From Bifidobacterium breve (lineage in GTDB: Bacteria > Actinomycetota > Acidimicrobiia > Acidimicrobiales > Ilumatobacteraceae): a stretch of DNA of 7,309 nt. The notes under the pieces are model-generated. The model had not been told where the DNA came from, searched no databases, and worked only from the letters and a program-made list of their open reading frames with translations. The position numbers were made by a program, and so were the translations under genes. How positions within the stretch are numbered: the stretch's first letter is position 1; each line of letters begins with the position of its first letter. The stretch is taken from the NCBI GenBank assembly GCA_943325425.2, contig CALPPJ020000060.1:1-7309 (forward strand), read 5' to 3'. Positions 1 through 6,166 of this stretch are shown in pieces.

Positions 1-650
1 ATCACAATGGGCGAAAGTTGGTTGCCGGCTGCCTGCAAAGTCGCATGGGCGTAGCCGGCGTTCAAGACTTCGATGGCCACGTGATGGACCCCACTGCCGT
101 GTTGAGCGAGGTAGGTGGCCACATCGGGGCCGGCTTGGGGGCCGACCAAGACCAAAGTGACGCCTCCGGCGCTCACAGCAGTGATGCCGGGGCACAAATT
201 GGCGGGAGAACTCTCGTGAAAACCGAATTTTTGGGTGACGGCGGTCGTGGCCTGGGCGAGATCGGTGACGGCGATGACCACATGGTCAACTCGGCTCGAG
301 ACCGTGTCGATGGCCGAGCGGATGCCCTCGGGCGAGGCGGTCTTTTCGGGTGGGCCATCGGCGCGGCGACCAGCAATTTCGATGCGATGGGTCTCGCTGA
401 GGACGACGCGCATGATGTCTTCGGCGAAATCGGGGTCGATTCCACGGTCGATGGCGTATTGCCGGCGGGTAGTCACGACATTCCGGACCCGATCGGGCTG
501 AATGATGGGCGTATCGCTGTGTTCTTTGATACGGGCGACTTCGTGGCAGATATTGATACGTTCGGTCAGAACGTCCAAAAGTTGCCGATCAAGCTCGTCG
601 ATACGTTGACGCAGGGCCAAGAGTTCGGGCGACGGATCGGCGGACGACAT
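1..650 (-). CDS. AroQ-type chorismate mutase fused to a VOC (HPPD/epimerase-like) domain, 3' end beyond the window
   Basis: The minus strand is open from ATG at 650 to the window edge (216 complete codons). An in-frame TAG (653-651) sits directly before the ATG, so no earlier start is possible; I see no strong Shine-Dalgarno sequence. Residues 9-92 match the three-helix AroQ fold (chorismate to prephenate): LRQRIDELDRQLLDVLTERI in helix 1, with R14, R31, K42 and R54 aligning with E. coli R11, R28, K39 and R51. The positions of E. coli D48, E52 and Q88 are Q51, V55 and E91 here. After a linker (about 93-118), residues 119-216 form a VOC module: VDHVVIAV (121-128), GGVTLVLVGP (162-171) and HGSGVHHVAIEV (184-195). 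H123 and H190 fit the first two metal-ligand positions; the third would lie off the edge. The VOC module resembles 4-hydroxyphenylpyruvate dioxygenase/hydroxymandelate synthase and also methylmalonyl-CoA epimerase. Fusion is seen directly; exact reaction is unknown, and isochorismate-pyruvate lyase-like activity is an alternative. Its codons are more GC-rich at position three than those of the divergent operon. Confidence 0.85.
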   Translation of the reverse strand, partial: MSSADPSPELLALRQRIDELDRQLLDVLTERINICHEVARIKEHSDTPIIQPDRVRNVVTTRRQYAIDRGIDPDFAEDIMRVVLSETHRIEIAGRRADGPPEKTASPEGIRSAIDTVSSRVDHVVIAVTDLAQATTAVTQKFGFHESSPANLCPGITAVSAGGVTLVLVGPQAGPDVATYLAQHGSGVHHVAIEVLNAGYAHATLQAAGNQLSPIV

Positions 651-696
651 CTAGGCAAAGGTACCAGTCACGAGCCTCGCCGACGTACTTGTTTCT

Positions 697-726
697 TTGC
701 ACAACTCGCCAAGCCAGTGTTAGGGT
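697..726 (+). promoter_or_regulatory. Predicted promoter of the plus-strand operon
   Basis: A -35-like TTGCAC (697-702) and a -10-like TAGGGT (721-726) are separated by 18 bases. The -10 keeps the most conserved T, A and final T of the TAnnnT pattern common in actinobacterial housekeeping promoters. It lies about 45 bases before the first plus-strand start, and the predicted transcription start near 732-735 falls inside the inverted repeat described next. This is a by-eye prediction and the two boxes are only partial consensus matches. Confidence 0.4.
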
Positions 727-730
727 ACTT

Positions 731-750
731 TGGTCTGACAATCAGACCCA
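731..750. promoter_or_regulatory. Putative FadR/GntR-family operator (inverted repeat)
   Basis: GGTCTGA (732-738) and TCAGACC (742-748) form a perfect 7-base inverted repeat around the spacer CAA. The stretch TGGTCTGACAA (731-741) also fits TNGTNNNACNA, the operator pattern known for FadR-subfamily GntR regulators. It sits just downstream of the predicted -10 and upstream of the first gene. A GntR/FCD regulator is encoded as the second gene of the same operon, so autoregulation by repression is the simplest reading. No T-run follows, which argues against a terminator. Confidence 0.55.
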
Positions 751-760
751 AGTCACAGGC

Positions 761-766
761 AGGGGG
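761..766 (+). promoter_or_regulatory. Shine-Dalgarno site supporting the GTG start at 772
   Basis: AGGGGG lies 5 bases before GTG 772. It decides the start of the first operon gene, because the reading frame continues upstream without an equally good initiation signal. Confidence 0.6.
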
Positions 767-771
767 TTGTT

Positions 772-1257
772 GTGCCAATTCAGAGACTCAATCACGCGGT
801 GCTCTATATCCGTGATGTCGCAACGACCAAGCGTTTTTATACCGAGGTCATGGGATTTGAAACCATGATTGAAGACTCCAATGGCCAGTACCTGTTCATG
901 CGGGCGCCGTTGTCGGAAAACCATCATGACATCGCCTTTTTCGCTATTGGTCAAGGTGCGGGCCCAACCACTGCTGGTCGTTCGTCCGTTGGTATGTACC
1001 ACATCGCTTGGGAAGTCGGCACGCTCGAAGAACTTGAGGAAATGCGCGTCAAACTCACTGCCGCTGGAGCGCTCATTGGCGCAAGCGACCACGGAGTGAA
1101 TAAAAGCTTGTATTCACGTGATCCAGATGGACTCGAATTCGAAGTTATGTGGCTCGTTCCGCCCGAGCATTGGGGCGAGATGACACATCAAGCAATTGTT
1201 CAACCTCTTGATCTGCCCGGCGACCGCCGCCACTTCGCACAGTTTGGTTTGAAGTGA
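772..1257 (+). CDS. VOC family metalloprotein, extradiol dioxygenase/glyoxalase-like
   Basis: A 161-residue protein starting at GTG with a good Shine-Dalgarno sequence. It reads as one VOC domain of two beta-alpha-beta-beta-beta modules: RLNHAVLYIRDVATTKRFYT (residues 5-24) opens the first, GMYHIAWEV (74-82) the second, and YSRDPDGLEFEVMW (114-127) closes it. H8, H77 and E124 occupy the usual 2-His-1-Glu metal site of type I extradiol ring-cleavage dioxygenases, and the DPDG-x3-E motif is typical of catechol 2,3-dioxygenase-like and glyoxalase-like members. The short C-terminal tail (about 130-161), with PPEHW near its start, is not one I recognise. It heads the operon and overlaps the regulator gene by 4 bases (GTGA). 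VOC families also include epimerases and resistance proteins, so the reaction is not settled; a metal-dependent step on the pathway substrate is inferred from context. Confidence 0.85.
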   Translation: MPIQRLNHAVLYIRDVATTKRFYTEVMGFETMIEDSNGQYLFMRAPLSENHHDIAFFAIGQGAGPTTAGRSSVGMYHIAWEVGTLEELEEMRVKLTAAGALIGASDHGVNKSLYSRDPDGLEFEVMWLVPPEHWGEMTHQAIVQPLDLPGDRRHFAQFGLK

Positions 1258-1958
1258 CTCAGACAACTTTTGATCGAGTAGAACGACGCACTGTTGCAGT
1301 CGAAGTTCGAGAGCGACTCATTGAGGCAATTCGCAATGGCGAATTAATCGCCGGCACCGCTTTGCCGGCCGAGCGGGTTTTATGCGAGCAGTTCAATGTG
1401 GCCCGAACGTCCGTGCGTGAAGCCATCCAAGGTCTGGCAACTGCGGGTTTCATTGAGCGTCGCGGTAACCGAGCTTTCGTTGTTGAAGTTGTACCGGGAC
1501 TCGAGCTAGTACTTGATTCGCGTAAAGCGACCGTGCGTAACTTGTTTGAAGTTCGTCGCGTCATTGAACCAGCGATGGCTGGTCTCGTAGCGCTTCGTGC
1601 ATCCGAGCAAGTGCGACGTGAAATTGCCGATCTTGCATCGCGTCGGGCTAGCGGCATCGATGAATTCCGTTTGATTGATCGTCAGTTTCACCAGATGATT
1701 GCCTCGGCGTGCGACAACCCGGTGTTGAGTGAGGTTTACTCAAAAGCACTGGCATCGTTGTTTAACTCCGAAGAGTTTGCTTCGTTGCTTTACGCCGAAA
1801 ACAACAAAGAAGAAGTCTCAAATATTGTCGAATCTTCATCGCATGCTCACGTCGAAATTGCTGAAGCTTTGCTCGCCGGAGATCAGGCCCGCACCGAAAA
1901 GGCAGTCGCGGCTCACTTGCGCGATGTTGAGGCGCGAATGTTGGAGCGTTTGACATGA
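1254..1958 (+). CDS. GntR family transcriptional regulator, FadR subfamily with FCD ligand domain
   Basis: A 234-residue regulator of usual length for the family. Residues about 10-78 form the winged helix-turn-helix: LIEAIRNGELIAGTALPAER (22-41), then NVARTSVREAIQGLATAGFI (48-67), the characteristic recognition-helix region, and a wing ending near 78. Residues about 95-228 form the all-helical FCD domain, which binds small carboxylates and often a metal; D142, H146, H199 and H221 match the usual D-x3-H...H...H ligand set. The GTG start overlaps the stop of the VOC gene by 4 bases, and a weak Shine-Dalgarno sequence suggests translational coupling. Its stop overlaps the next mini-ORF by 4 bases. 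It probably represses its own operon from the inverted repeat at 731-750, with a pathway intermediate as inducer. The family call is firm; ligand and target are inference. Confidence 0.93.
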   Translation: MTQTTFDRVERRTVAVEVRERLIEAIRNGELIAGTALPAERVLCEQFNVARTSVREAIQGLATAGFIERRGNRAFVVEVVPGLELVLDSRKATVRNLFEVRRVIEPAMAGLVALRASEQVRREIADLASRRASGIDEFRLIDRQFHQMIASACDNPVLSEVYSKALASLFNSEEFASLLYAENNKEEVSNIVESSSHAHVEIAEALLAGDQARTEKAVAAHLRDVEARMLERLT

Positions 1959-2041
1959 AAAGTTTTCCAGCACATCAATGGGTAGGTAATTCGCAGTTCT
2001 ATCAAGCAGTCCGTGACGACCTGAGTGAGATGAAAAAATGA
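1955..2041 (+). CDS. 28-codon mini-ORF, translationally coupled on both sides
   Basis: ATG 1955 overlaps the regulator's stop by 4 bases (ATGA), and the mini-ORF's own stop (2039-2041) overlaps the cupin ATG at 2038 by 4 bases (ATGA). A GGAG at 1943-1946 stands 8 bases before the start. The peptide has 28 residues: it begins MKSFPAHQWV and ends SEMKK, with four aromatic residues (F4, W9, F15, Y16), a DD pair at 21-22 and a basic tail. I see no signal peptide, membrane segment or known domain. The arrangement copies the other junctions of this operon, which argues for real translation. It could be a small accessory protein, a coupling device that carries ribosomes to the cupin start, or the remnant of a longer gene. 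Function is unknown. Confidence 0.5.
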   Translation: MKSFPAHQWVGNSQFYQAVRDDLSEMKK

Positions 2042-2409
2042 GTTTCAACAATCAATATTGCTACTTCTTTGAAGAAGAAGAATTCAAAGAAACTAATCGT
2101 GAAGGCTTTCGCCGACGAGTTATCACTGGTGAAAATACGCAACTCTGGTTCTGGCGCATCCGAGGCGGAAGTACCGGCTCTTTTATGCACAATCATGTTG
2201 AGAACGAGCAGTTGGGCATCATCATGCGCGGCAAACTTGATTTTCGTATTGGCGACAAAGAATCAGCCGAACGGGTTGTCCTAGGCGAAGGTGAGGTCTA
2301 CTTGGCCCCGAAATCAGTGTGGCATGGCGACAGTCTTTTCATAGGTGATGAAGAACTCAATGAAGTGTGGATCCTTGATGTTTTCTCGCCCCCGCGAACA
2401 GACATCTGA
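2038..2409 (+). CDS. Single-domain cupin protein
   Basis: A 123-residue small beta-barrel protein. Cupin motif 1 is seen as GSFMHNHVENEQLGIIMRG (residues 47-65), giving the metal ligands H51, H53 and E57. Motif 2 is GEGEVYLAPKSVWHG (83-97), with H96 as the fourth ligand. All four canonical metal-binding residues are present, so a metal-dependent enzyme (dioxygenase, isomerase or decarboxylase type) is more likely than a sugar-binding role. The N-terminus is acidic (EEEE at 12-15) and the C-terminal segment about 105-119 reads as a final strand ending in FSPPR. The start overlaps the preceding mini-ORF by 4 bases; the next gene begins 42 bases downstream. Small cupins are functionally diverse and nothing here fixes the substrate; pathway membership is inferred from its operon position. 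Confidence 0.85.
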   Translation: MSFNNQYCYFFEEEEFKETNREGFRRRVITGENTQLWFWRIRGGSTGSFMHNHVENEQLGIIMRGKLDFRIGDKESAERVVLGEGEVYLAPKSVWHGDSLFIGDEELNEVWILDVFSPPRTDI

Positions 2410-2440
2410 ATAAGTTTTTAACAACAACATCGTAAATATT

Positions 2441-2445
2441 GGAGG
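2441..2445 (+). promoter_or_regulatory. Strong Shine-Dalgarno site for subunit A
   Basis: GGAGG lies 6 bases before ATG 2452, in an AT-rich 42-base gap (2410-2451). It is the best ribosome-binding site in the operon and suggests that the A/B pair is translated independently of the upstream genes. I see no terminator hairpin in the gap. Confidence 0.75.
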
Positions 2446-2451
2446 AAGAAA

Positions 2452-4536
2452 ATGACAGTTGCTGATTGGCGATTGGCTGTAGATATCGGTGGAACATTCA
2501 CCGACGTAGTTCTCATGGATCGTGCGTCAGGCCGTGTCGTGGTTGATAAAACCTTGACGACCCCCTCGGCCCCGCTCGACGGCGTACGCACTGGCGTGCG
2601 CCAACTTTTAGCTAAGGCTGGAGTCACTCCGAGTGACATCACGGCTCCGATTGTGCACGCCACGACGCTCATTACGAATGCATTGATTGAAGGTAAAGTC
2701 GGTCGCGCTGGTTTAGTGACAACCACTGGCTTTGGCGACACCTTGCTCATTCGTGACGAGCATCGCTACGACATGTACGACTTGCAGATCGAATTCCCGG
2801 CACCGCCGATTCCTCGCGAGCGCATTAGCGAAATTAGTGAGCGCACAAATGCCAAAGGTCTCGTTGTCGAAACTCCTACGGCTGCTGATCTCAAGCGCAT
2901 CGCTGACGAATTGCGCGCACAGAATGTTGAGTCAGTCGGAATCTGCCTCATTAACAGCTATGCGAACCCAGCAAATGAGCGAGCAATTGCTGATTATTTG
3001 CGCGTTGAACTAGGTGTGCCAGTGTGCATCTCAAGTGAGGTGTCACCGCAGATTCGCGAGTACCCACGCATGATCACCACAGCGTGTAATGCCGCCACCA
3101 TGCCCGTCATTGGGCCGTACCTCGACGAACTCACTAAGTGGTTGGCCGCTGAAGGCTTCGGTGGATCAGTCTTGATGATGTTGTCAAACGGTGGAGTTGT
3201 GTCAACTGACGACGCCGCTCGTACACCAATTCGATTGGTTGAATCTGGTCCGGCAGCAGGTGCCCTTGCTGGTAGTTGGTTCGCTCGTCGCCTCGGCGAA
3301 GATCGCTTGATGTGTTTTGACATGGGCGGCACCACCGCCAAGTCATGTCTCATCGTTGACGGAGAACCAGAACTTACGAACACCTTCGAAGTCGCACGTA
3401 TCTATCGCTTCAAAAAAGGTTCAGGTTTTCCTGTTTCGGTCCCTTCCGTTGACCTCGTTGAAATTGGTGCAGGTGGCGGAAGCCAGGCCTGGGTTGACGA
3501 TCTTGGTTTGTTGAAGGTTGGACCCGAGTCAACTGGTGCGATGCCCGGTCCCGCGTGTTACGGACGTGGCGGCACTCATGCTGCAGTGACTGACAGTGAC
3601 TTGGCTCTTGGCATGCTTGACGCCGAGTTCTTCTTGGGTGGCGACATGCCGCTCGATCTTGCTGCATCACAGGCCGCACTTGGCCGTATTGCCGACAAGT
3701 TGAAGTTGCCAGTTGGCGACACTGCTGCTGGTGTTCATGAGTTGGTCAACCAAAACATGGCTGCATCATCACGTATGCATGCAGTTGAACTTGGTGCCGA
3801 TCTTCGAGGCGTCACGCTTTTGGCGTTTGGTGGTGCTGGTCCCGTGCATGCTTGCGGCGTTGCTGAACTTCTTGAATCACCGCGCGTTATTTTCCCCGTC
3901 AACGCGAGTGTGTTGTCGGCGCTCGGAACCTTGGTGTCGCCAGTTCGTATTGACTTGGCACGCAGCATGGTGCGACCCATCAAAGGCATTGATGAAGCCG
4001 AACGTGACGCTTTGTTGAGCGAACTACGTGAAGAAGGTCATCGTGTTTTGATTGCTGCTGGAGCAGATCCGGCATCGGTGACATTCCGATATGGAGTTGA
4101 TGCTCGTTACATCGGTCAAGGAAATGAAATCACGATTTGGATGGGTGAAGGAAACGCGTTCCCTGGCAACACCCTTGACATCGTGAATTCTTTTGAGACC
4201 GATTACCGCCGCATCTACGGACTCACGATTCCGGATGTTGGTGTTGAAGCGGTGACATGGCGTCTATCTGCTTATGCCAAGGCTGAAGAGTTTGAGCCGT
4301 TGGTTGAACTCTCCGACAAGCCTGGTGCTCCTCATGGAACACGTGCGGTGCGCTTTACTCGTCAGGGCGAACCGATCATGACGCCGGTGTATCGCCGCTC
4401 AGATATCGGTCGTGGTCAAGTCATTGAAGGCCCAGTCATTATTGAAGAACGTGAAACAACTGCCGTGATTCGTCCGAACTGGACAGTCACCCTTGGCAAC
4501 GATGGCTCAGTCATCGCCGACCGGAAAGTGAAGTGA
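2452..4536 (+). CDS. hyuA: Hydantoinase/oxoprolinase family protein, subunit A (HyuA type, ATP-dependent)
   Basis: A full-length 694-residue member of the hydantoinase A / 5-oxoprolinase / acetone carboxylase beta family, whose members use ATP to activate a carbonyl or lactam. The N-terminal domain (about 7-190) starts with the phosphate-binding DIGGTFTDVV (11-20) and has HATTLITNALIEGK (69-82). The central actin-like domain (about 200-500) contains REYPRMITTACNAA (202-215), LSNGGV (244-249), ESGPAAGA (264-271), FDMGGTTAK (289-297), VGPESTGAMPGPACYGRGG (356-374) and FGGAGP (459-464). The C-terminal domain (about 505-690) has DARYIGQGNEI (550-560). All signature motifs are intact. Its stop overlaps the subunit B start by 4 bases (GTGA), as expected for partners of one complex. 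Known relatives act on hydantoins, 5-oxoproline, caprolactam, acetone or acetophenone; the sequence does not say which type this is. No acetone carboxylase gamma-like gene is visible. Confidence 0.95.
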   Translation: MTVADWRLAVDIGGTFTDVVLMDRASGRVVVDKTLTTPSAPLDGVRTGVRQLLAKAGVTPSDITAPIVHATTLITNALIEGKVGRAGLVTTTGFGDTLLIRDEHRYDMYDLQIEFPAPPIPRERISEISERTNAKGLVVETPTAADLKRIADELRAQNVESVGICLINSYANPANERAIADYLRVELGVPVCISSEVSPQIREYPRMITTACNAATMPVIGPYLDELTKWLAAEGFGGSVLMMLSNGGVVSTDDAARTPIRLVESGPAAGALAGSWFARRLGEDRLMCFDMGGTTAKSCLIVDGEPELTNTFEVARIYRFKKGSGFPVSVPSVDLVEIGAGGGSQAWVDDLGLLKVGPESTGAMPGPACYGRGGTHAAVTDSDLALGMLDAEFFLGGDMPLDLAASQAALGRIADKLKLPVGDTAAGVHELVNQNMAASSRMHAVELGADLRGVTLLAFGGAGPVHACGVAELLESPRVIFPVNASVLSALGTLVSPVRIDLARSMVRPIKGIDEAERDALLSELREEGHRVLIAAGADPASVTFRYGVDARYIGQGNEITIWMGEGNAFPGNTLDIVNSFETDYRRIYGLTIPDVGVEAVTWRLSAYAKAEEFEPLVELSDKPGAPHGTRAVRFTRQGEPIMTPVYRRSDIGRGQVIEGPVIIEERETTAVIRPNWTVTLGNDGSVIADRKVK

Positions 4537-6107
4537 CCAAGATGGCCCGTACTTTTGATCCCATCGAACTTGAAGTGTTGTGGCAGAGCCTGATTGCCAC
4601 AGTGAATGAGCAAGCGCGTGCGTTGCAGCGTGCAGCGTTCTCGCCAATCGTGCGTGAAGCTGGCGACTTAGCAAATGCCGTATTTGATAAGCGTGGTCGC
4701 ATGGTTGCCCAAGCTGTGACCGGAACTCCTGGTCACATCAACTCACTGGCACGTGCCGTTGGGGCAATCCTTGATGATTACCCCATCAGCAGCTTGAAGC
4801 CAGGCGACATCATCGTCACCAACGATCCTTACAAGACAGCCGGTCAGTTGCTTGACGTGACCGTGATGTGTCCCGTGTGGAAGAACGATGAAATCATCGC
4901 CTTCTTTGGTTCAACAATTCACCACACCGATGTGGGTGGATACGGAATCGGCGCTGGCGCCCGTGACGTTTTTGAAGAAGGTCTCTGGATTCCGATTTGT
5001 CGTTTGATGATCGGCGGCGAACGTAATCACGATGTTTGGAAGTTCATCTTGTCGAACGTGCGTCAACCCGACCATATGGCAGGAGACTTGCAGGCACAGA
5101 TGGCATCTGGCGAGGTCGGTGCCCGTCGTTTGTTGGCCTTGTGCGAACAGCACGATCTTGATGACATCGAAGAACTCAGCGATGAAATCATTACTCGTAG
5201 TGATGCAGCAACTCGCGCCGCAATTCGCGAACTGCCTGCAGGCACCTACGAGGCAAGTGCAGAACTCGACTTGGCCGACGGCAGTCGCATTCATATTGCG
5301 TGTGCCATCACTGTTGATACTGACAAAGGTGAAATCTTGGTTGACTACGAAGGTTCGTCGGGTGCAAGCCCGTACGGAATCAACGTGGTTCGCAACTACA
5401 CCCACGCCTACACAACCTTTGCGGTACGCGCAGTATTGAACCCCGACCTGCCAAACAACTATGGCAGCTTGGCCCCAATTTTGGTTGAAGCCCCCGTCGG
5501 TTCAATCGTGAACGCGGTGTCTCCGCAGCCTTGTACGGCACGACACGTTGTTGGCATGTTCTTGCCGAATGCATTACTCAAGGCCTTGGCGCAGATTCGT
5601 CCAATGCAAGCAATGGCTGAAGGCGCTGGCGCAGTGTGGACTATGCAGGTCAGCGGTACCTACGACGATGGCAGCCCGTTCATCACATCAATGTTCACCT
5701 ATGCCGGTGGTGTTGGTGCTCGCGCTACCAAGAATGGTTTGTCGGCTTGTTCATATCCAACTGGCGTGTCAGCAGTTCCGGTGGAAGTTGTTGAAGCTTC
5801 GGCTCCCATTCGTTTCTTCCGCAAAGAATTGCGTCTCGGTTCGGGCGGTAAGGGCCACACCATGGGTGGACTTGGTCAGACCGTTGAGTTCACGGTGGAT
5901 GCACCTAAGGGTTGGCAACTCAATGCTGTGACTTCTCGATTGGCAGTTCCACCGGAAGGAATCTTCGGAGGCGAAGCTGGCGAATCGGGCAACTTCACGG
6001 TCAACGATGAATCAGTACGTACTCAGGCTCGTGTCGCATTGAAGTCGGGCGATCGTGTTCGTCTCGACCTTCCAGGCGGCGGTGGCTACGGAGCAGTCGA
6101 TAGCTGA
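4533..6107 (+). CDS. hyuB: Hydantoinase/oxoprolinase family protein, subunit B (HyuB type)
   Basis: A 524-residue partner of subunit A, within the usual length of stand-alone HyuB proteins. Family features in order: FDPIELEVLWQSLIATVNEQ (8-27), AAFSPIVREAGDLANAVFD (34-52), GTPGHINSL (64-72), TNDPY (96-100), HHTDVGG (130-136; likely metal-ligand region), SNVRQPDHMAGDLQAQ (174-189), DYEGSS (271-276), ELRLGSGGKG (432-441) and the terminal PGGGGYG (514-520). After TNDPY many HyuB proteins have GGTHLPD; here the stretch is KTAGQLLD (101-108), with Q105 in place of the His. In this family subunit B is thought to act on the intermediate activated by subunit A. I chose GTG 4533 because it makes the 4-base overlap with the stop of hyuA; ATG 4542, three codons later, is an alternative. 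The next gene follows after 59 bases with no visible terminator. Confidence 0.95.
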   Translation: MTKMARTFDPIELEVLWQSLIATVNEQARALQRAAFSPIVREAGDLANAVFDKRGRMVAQAVTGTPGHINSLARAVGAILDDYPISSLKPGDIIVTNDPYKTAGQLLDVTVMCPVWKNDEIIAFFGSTIHHTDVGGYGIGAGARDVFEEGLWIPICRLMIGGERNHDVWKFILSNVRQPDHMAGDLQAQMASGEVGARRLLALCEQHDLDDIEELSDEIITRSDAATRAAIRELPAGTYEASAELDLADGSRIHIACAITVDTDKGEILVDYEGSSGASPYGINVVRNYTHAYTTFAVRAVLNPDLPNNYGSLAPILVEAPVGSIVNAVSPQPCTARHVVGMFLPNALLKALAQIRPMQAMAEGAGAVWTMQVSGTYDDGSPFITSMFTYAGGVGARATKNGLSACSYPTGVSAVPVEVVEASAPIRFFRKELRLGSGGKGHTMGGLGQTVEFTVDAPKGWQLNAVTSRLAVPPEGIFGGEAGESGNFTVNDESVRTQARVALKSGDRVRLDLPGGGGYGAVDS

Positions 6108-6153
6108 CGCATTTCGCGAGAGGTTGAGAAGTAACAACAGAGTTTGAGTAAAT

Positions 6154-6163
6154 GGGGGAGGGG
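6154..6163 (+). promoter_or_regulatory. Shine-Dalgarno site deciding the ligase start
   Basis: GGGGGAGGGG ends 3 bases before ATG 6167. An in-frame ATG at 6152 overlaps this site and would have no ribosome-binding site of its own, so 6167 is the better start. Confidence 0.65.
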
Positions 6164-6166
6164 AAA

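Noticed and set aside
173..445. Minus-strand 90-codon frame
   Set aside because: It is a different frame inside the chorismate mutase-VOC gene; the translation is Ser/Pro/Arg-rich low complexity, typical of a shadow.
732..748. Inverted repeat as a transcription terminator
   Set aside because: The arms are only 7 bases, the loop is 3 bases and no T-run follows on either strand; position and sequence fit an operator better.
18..815. Plus-strand open frame of 265 codons across the left region
   Set aside because: It is antisense to the minus-strand chorismate mutase-VOC frame, which has recognisable domains. Its translation is Gly/Asp-rich with no domain, and it runs through the promoter region into the VOC gene.
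742..1092. Minus-strand 116-codon frame
   Set aside because: It lies antisense to the VOC gene, whose metal-ligand motifs support the plus strand, and it shows no family motif.
4911..5405. Minus-strand 164-codon frame
   Set aside because: It is antisense to conserved HyuB motifs, has no recognisable domain and no ribosome-binding site that I can see.
6108..6166. Terminator or second promoter between subunit B and the ligase
   Set aside because: Only a 3-base-pair stem could be drawn near 6108-6118, with no T-run and no convincing -35/-10 pair; the genes are probably co-transcribed.
6152..6166. Upstream in-frame ATG start for the ligase
   Set aside because: It would place the strong GGGGGAGGGG inside the coding sequence and leave the start without a ribosome-binding site.
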